From Ptychodera flava (lineage: Eukaryota > Hemichordata > Enteropneusta > Ptychoderidae), in contig NC_091928.1 in the NCBI RefSeq assembly GCF_041260155.1, forward strand, positions 38,009,388-38,073,387: a stretch of 64,000 bases of DNA, given 5' to 3'. Positions within the stretch are counted from its first letter, which is position 1; every line of letters starts with the position of its first letter. The notes below the pieces were generated by a model, which was not told the origin of the DNA, did no database searches, and saw only the letters and a program-made list of their open reading frames with translations. This document shows positions 60,083 to 64,000 of this stretch, in pieces. The position numbers and the translations under genes are program-made.

Positions 60083-60380
60083 GATTTGGCCGAGCGATTC
60101 TGTCTGCTGCTTCTCCGCTAGGCAACTAGCTACAGTATGTGGTGAGTTCGAACCCGATTAAACAGCGTATATGTGTATTCTGGTTGGTCCTGGTTATGGT
60201 GTCTGGTCATAAATCAATATGAGACCGAGCAAATATATTAGCCGTGTGAGTCACCTGATTAGCATAGGCAATCAAGGGGTCATGACTTCTGAATTGCAAC
60301 AGTCTACGATCTGTTCATTGTATAAAATACCGTCCCGCAATTTGTCATAAGAGAGCATATTGATGCACTCCACAGCATTC
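60083..60380 (+). mobile_element. tRNA-derived SINE
   Basis: The head looks like a tRNA gene: TTTGGCCGAGCGATT (box A) and GTGAGTTCGAACCC (box B, consensus GGTTCGANNCC) about 55 bp apart. A tRNA-unrelated body of about 220 bp follows. The tRNA-like part does not fold into a good cloverleaf by eye, so it is a SINE rather than a tRNA gene. Both copies have the same orientation. Confidence 0.65.
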
Positions 60381-61057
60381 AAAATACTACCAATGTTGGA
60401 AAATCATTTTTTCAACCACAGCGTGCTATCATGCCATTCTGACAAAAAATTTCACAAACTTTCTTAAGGATTGAGATAACTTTATTGACATCAAGATGAT
60501 TTTTAGGCAATCTTTAACTGATGTATTGATCACAGACAAGCGCTACACAAAATACAAAGTACATTAGATAAGTCTTGATGGAACTGAAGTGTGTTCTACA
60601 GTAATCATCAATGGCTAATTTATTGACTGTATGCATAGAAAATAAAACGATCTTGCTCTCAAATCTCACTCTGTTTGGTAACATCAACGTTGGTTTGTAA
60701 ACATGAATGGCAAAGAAAGACATGGGTTGACAAATTATCGAAAGAATCAAGGCATTCAAAGAAGGAGTAAGGTTGAAAGTACCAAACGACAATGGCTTTT
60801 GGTGAACTTCAAAAGAATGGAGCCATCTTCACAAAGTGATACATCGCGACTTCTTACATCAAAAATATACGTGCTGTTGTGGGCTGGTGTAGCATTATAC
60901 AGAATTTGACGTCTTGTGAAACATGCAAAATTATAAACAACTCATGATGAAGCTATGAAATTATTGTAGCACTCTAATACGTTACATAATTATTGACATT
61001 ATTCAGAAAGAAGAAAGAAATTCAGTAAATGATACATCTTAAGTCTTATTTTTCCAG
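60381..61057. other. Intron 1 of GT copy 2, distal part
   Basis: No recognised features besides the acceptor at its end (CTTATTTTTCCAG). Confidence 0.4.
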
Positions 61058-61997
61058 AAAAGGCATCAACATGACATCCCTATTCTTGGCTGAGAAGTGG
61101 TTCCTGATAAGAGACAGTTTGAAAACCCGTAACTGCCAGTTTGTAGTCTTGCAGGCCAAAATAGACAAAAGAGAACATGCTGTGTTGTTTTGAAGGCAAC
61201 TGAACAAGAAAAAAGACATGCTGCTGACTGTAGAGTGGAACTGAATCTGCCATGTTTGAATAAGGACCTCATGGCTGCTTTTGAAAATGATGAACCAAAG
61301 CAAAAACTGGCTTCTTTCGCCGGAGACATACTTCCCCACCCTGTTGAACCTTCAAAACATGGATTACATTGTTGATCATGTAAATAATTCGACAAACTTC
61401 TTGTTTGCACATTCTTTGAGAAAAAGTTATTTCAAAAATGCTAATATGGTTATGGTAAACCATACAGTAGCTCGGATTAACGATGAACTTAAAGATACAC
61501 ACTTAATATTTGCTGAATTTAGTGGTCTGTTCGCGTTCAATCAGTTGATGACATTAACGAAACAAGAACATTTCTATCAAACAACGAAAAATACCCGTGC
61601 ATAGAACCAACTACCTCCTCCCCCATACAGTTCTCAAGATGAAATATGTAGAGACTTACTTCAGAGTGATGTCCTTGTCATACCGGCTGATGAGCCATTC
61701 AGTTTGGAGGTATTGCAAGCTGTAGCTGCTGGACTTTCCTATGTTAGTGCCAAGGAGAACCGCCACCGTGACGGCAGAATTTCTTAAAGAATATTTCAAC
61801 GAAATCGCAGACTACTTTTTGTATGAACCTGATATGGACAATATGTCAGAACAGATAAATAGGATGTTACAGAGAAGTAGTACTACTAGTATGGCCACCC
61901 AGTCAAAAAATAAATATCTCAGCCACAAAAGGTTATTGACACCCGTGACAACTTCCGGTCATTTTCTTTGGCGCTTCAGCTCCACAAACAAGGCCAG
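61058..61997 (+). pseudogene. GT4-like glycosyltransferase exon, copy 2
   Basis: Mirrors copy 1: acceptor TCTTATTTTTCCAG, ATG at 61071 (MTSLFLAEKWFLIRDSLK), phase-compatible donor CCAG|GTAATC at 61998. Matching blocks: HAADCRVELNLPCLNKDL, WLLSPETYFPTLLNLQNMDY, HSLRKSYFKNANMVMVNHT, NDELKDTHLIFAEF, SDVLVIPADEPFSLEVLQAV and PRRTATVTAEFLKEYFNE. About 270 bp are missing in the middle compared with copy 1 (after FAEF), and several frame changes occur, so it is a pseudogene. It is transcribed away from copy 1. Confidence 0.65.
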
Positions 61998-63490
61998 GTA
62001 ATCGATCATTTCGTTGTAGGATATTGCATTAGGGTGATGAAGTGTGAAAGGAAGTACAATTTCTCAGGACTATTAATGAATGTTGCATAAAATATACTTG
62101 AACAAGAAAGGTTTGGGTGCAAAATAGACACAGAATGTGTGCTGCAAAGTAACGTACTTTTTTCTCTGTGGTAAAAGGCAAAGATAATAACAAATTCAAT
62201 AATCTAGATTTACGACTGAAAACAATAACAATAGAATCAAAATTGTATTAATGGGCAAAATTCATAATTTCTGATGATATTTTATCATTTTCCTTCTTTT
62301 AAAACTATATTTCCCAACAATGTAACTTAGATATACTCTATTGGTATTTCCTATGCAACATAGTGTACAATGTGCCATATATCAGGACTAAAATCTAGTC
62401 ATAGATAACGAACATTAATGTATCTCAGTCACAGTATCAGTCACAGTGTCTTCAATCAGGTAAAAATACTGTGTAACTCGAAATGTAGTTATTCCTCATA
62501 TCTATCAAACGAACGAATCTCGCTATTGCATACTAAGGAAACGACATGTGAAAAACATTGGAAATGAAAGCATATGCCTTGCATCTTAAGTCATACAAAA
62601 TTGTGGTAAATACGGAATACGCATATTTATAAATGTCCTACTGTCCTACCAGTAGACTGTCACAGTATGTACCCCCTTTTGTACAAAATCAGAATCGACA
62701 ATAACTTGCATGGAAAACACTTCATTTTTGAACTGCTATTCACAAATAAATAATGATTCGGGGTGGGGGAATAAATTGTTTGTACAATTACATTGTTTGT
62801 AATTTATTTATCAAACGTATTGTCTTATTAAATTTGTTCATATCGTGAAAACAGTGTTTGTAGGCTATTTGTATTAATTATGGCAAGGTTCCTCATACAT
62901 TTTGATCATATTAGAACAATGGTCGAACTTGTTTTTTCTATCACTTTAATGCAAACCATTTTTAGTTTTACATTCACTTGGTAAATTGTGTAACTATGAC
63001 ATAAAGATTAACAGTCTACTTGACACTGTATTAGTCTTTGAATATTCTATTACCCAGAACAGACATTAGGAGTGACGTGAAAGGTCACCGTGTGAAATGT
63101 TCTGTGTGAAATTGTCTTTTGGTTGCTAATCTTTACATCAATGTCAATGACTAGCAATGGAAGTGGTATTTGACTTATCTGTCAAATCACATGACTGACG
63201 GCGCTTGTTTCTTCTAAAATATCTACATCAAATAAAGATGCGGTTTCATCTCATCCATGTAAAATTCTTGGGTTTCACTTCTCTTGACGTGCTTATATAG
63301 AACAAATGTTAATTGTTCCTCTCCACTCTATCAGTGATCACTGAAAGGGTAAGTAATGTTCTGGTAATCGAATGTATACTTGTTACTCTCAGTAATAACA
63401 GTTTCTATGTTATGTACATGACGAGCTATATTCAACATCGCTCCATTTCAATTTCTAGTCACAAATGTTGCTATTGGTTGCAATCACATT
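61998..63490. other. Stretch without recognised genes
   Basis: AT-rich. If copy 2 continues beyond its GT exon, no matching TRADD-N exon was found here. Confidence 0.4.
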
Positions 63491-64000
63491 TTACATCATA
63501 TTAATATTCACCATCCCTTCACTAAAACCAATAACACCAACATCTCCAATGTTTATATAACGAATGTCCACACTTCTAAACTGCGACAAATTCACGATCC
63601 TTCTTCTGACTTTTTCCATACCAACATTTCCTATTTTATTACCACTGAGATCTATATGTTTCAATCTAGTCATTTTCTCCACCACTTTCATGAGACACTC
63701 GGCACCAAAATCGCCAATGTTGTTATTACAAAGATCTAAATGTCTCAGGTGACTCATGTTCTCCATTGCCTTAGTTAAACTCTCCATGCCAACGTCTCCA
63801 ATGCTGTTATTGCTGAGATTCAAAAGTCTCAGACGAGATAGATTCTTCATTCCTTCACTCAATGTCGTCATGCACGCATTCCCAATTTTATTATTACTGA
63901 AATCCACATATCTTAACCATTTCATTTGGCTCACCGCTTTCCTAAGACATTCGCCATCAAAATTCCCGATGTTGTTCTGACTTAGATCTATATGTCTTAA
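63491..64000 (-). CDS. LRR receptor gene, 3' part, cut by the window end
   Basis: Six 28-residue LRRs of the same type as the big array: WLRYVDFSNNKIGNACMTTL, LRLLNLSNNSIGDVGMESLT, LRHLDLCNNNIGDFGAECLM, LKHIDLSGNKIGNVGMEKVR. The frame ends at 63491 with GVIGFSEGMVNINMM. The repeats are more diverged from one another than those at 42-44 kb, so this array has not been recently homogenised. The gene's 5' part lies beyond 64000. Confidence 0.85.
   Translation of the reverse strand, partial: LRHIDLSQNNIGNFDGECLRKAVSQMKWLRYVDFSNNKIGNACMTTLSEGMKNLSRLRLLNLSNNSIGDVGMESLTKAMENMSHLRHLDLCNNNIGDFGAECLMKVVEKMTRLKHIDLSGNKIGNVGMEKVRRRIVNLSQFRSVDIRYINIGDVGVIGFSEGMVNINMM

Noticed and set aside
60078-60163. 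tRNA gene
   Set aside because: Boxes A and B are present but no good cloverleaf forms, and a related copy with a shared tail lies 300 bp away, so it is a SINE head.

Overview
The window looks like nuclear DNA of a marine invertebrate animal. It is AT-rich by eye, intron-bearing and full of microsatellites, MITE-like elements, non-LTR (LINE) fragments, a tRNA-derived SINE and Penelope-like retroelements. Its main host content is innate-immunity-type sequence: a TRADD-N-like domain, an NLR-type helical block and very long ribonuclease-inhibitor-type LRR arrays, next to exons of a GT4-like glycosyltransferase. That combination suggests an invertebrate deuterostome (amphioxus- or hemichordate-like), but the species cannot be fixed from the sequence.

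Layout. 0.6-1.7 kb: an intact Tc1/mariner-type (DD37E) transposase. 2.3-2.7 kb: a fold-back element, then a split PB1-like / zinc-knuckle gene (2.7-4.1 kb). 4.6-11.0 kb: three tandem copies of an unrecognised unit of about 1.73 kb, the middle one interrupted by another element. 12.1-13.9 kb: remnant of a glycosyltransferase gene (start of the coding exon, intron, leader and promoter). 18.5-21.3 kb: a broken Penelope-like element with GIY-YIG endonuclease. 22-37 kb: accessory DNA made of hairpins, TA/GA microsatellites, a LINE fragment, TTAA-flanked MITEs, a nested fold-back element with 42-bp subrepeats, and an 806-bp element with an exact 8-bp target duplication. 37.9-41.6 kb: a 30-bp minisatellite of about 122 copies. 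41.3-58.9 kb, minus strand: what reads as one large gene with promoter and leader (58.9 kb), GT exon (55.9-54.7), small exon (48.6), TRADD-N-like exon (48.2-47.7), further exons (47.0-46.0) and an LRR array (45.9-41.8) whose tail runs into the minisatellite. 59.1-62.0 kb, plus strand: an inverted second copy of promoter and GT exon. 63.5-64.0 kb: the 3' end of another LRR gene running off the window.

How the parts fit. GT exon, small exon, TRADD-N exon and the following exon can be joined by consensus splice sites that are all phase 1, which supports a single GT-TRADD-N-LRR gene of about 17.6 kb. No NACHT P-loop was found, and several one-base frame changes plus one in-frame stop suggest a recently decayed receptor or consensus errors in the assembly. 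Three GT copies share a promoter block containing CCCAGAATGCA (a ZNF143/THAP11-like core), and two of them face away from each other around 59 kb.
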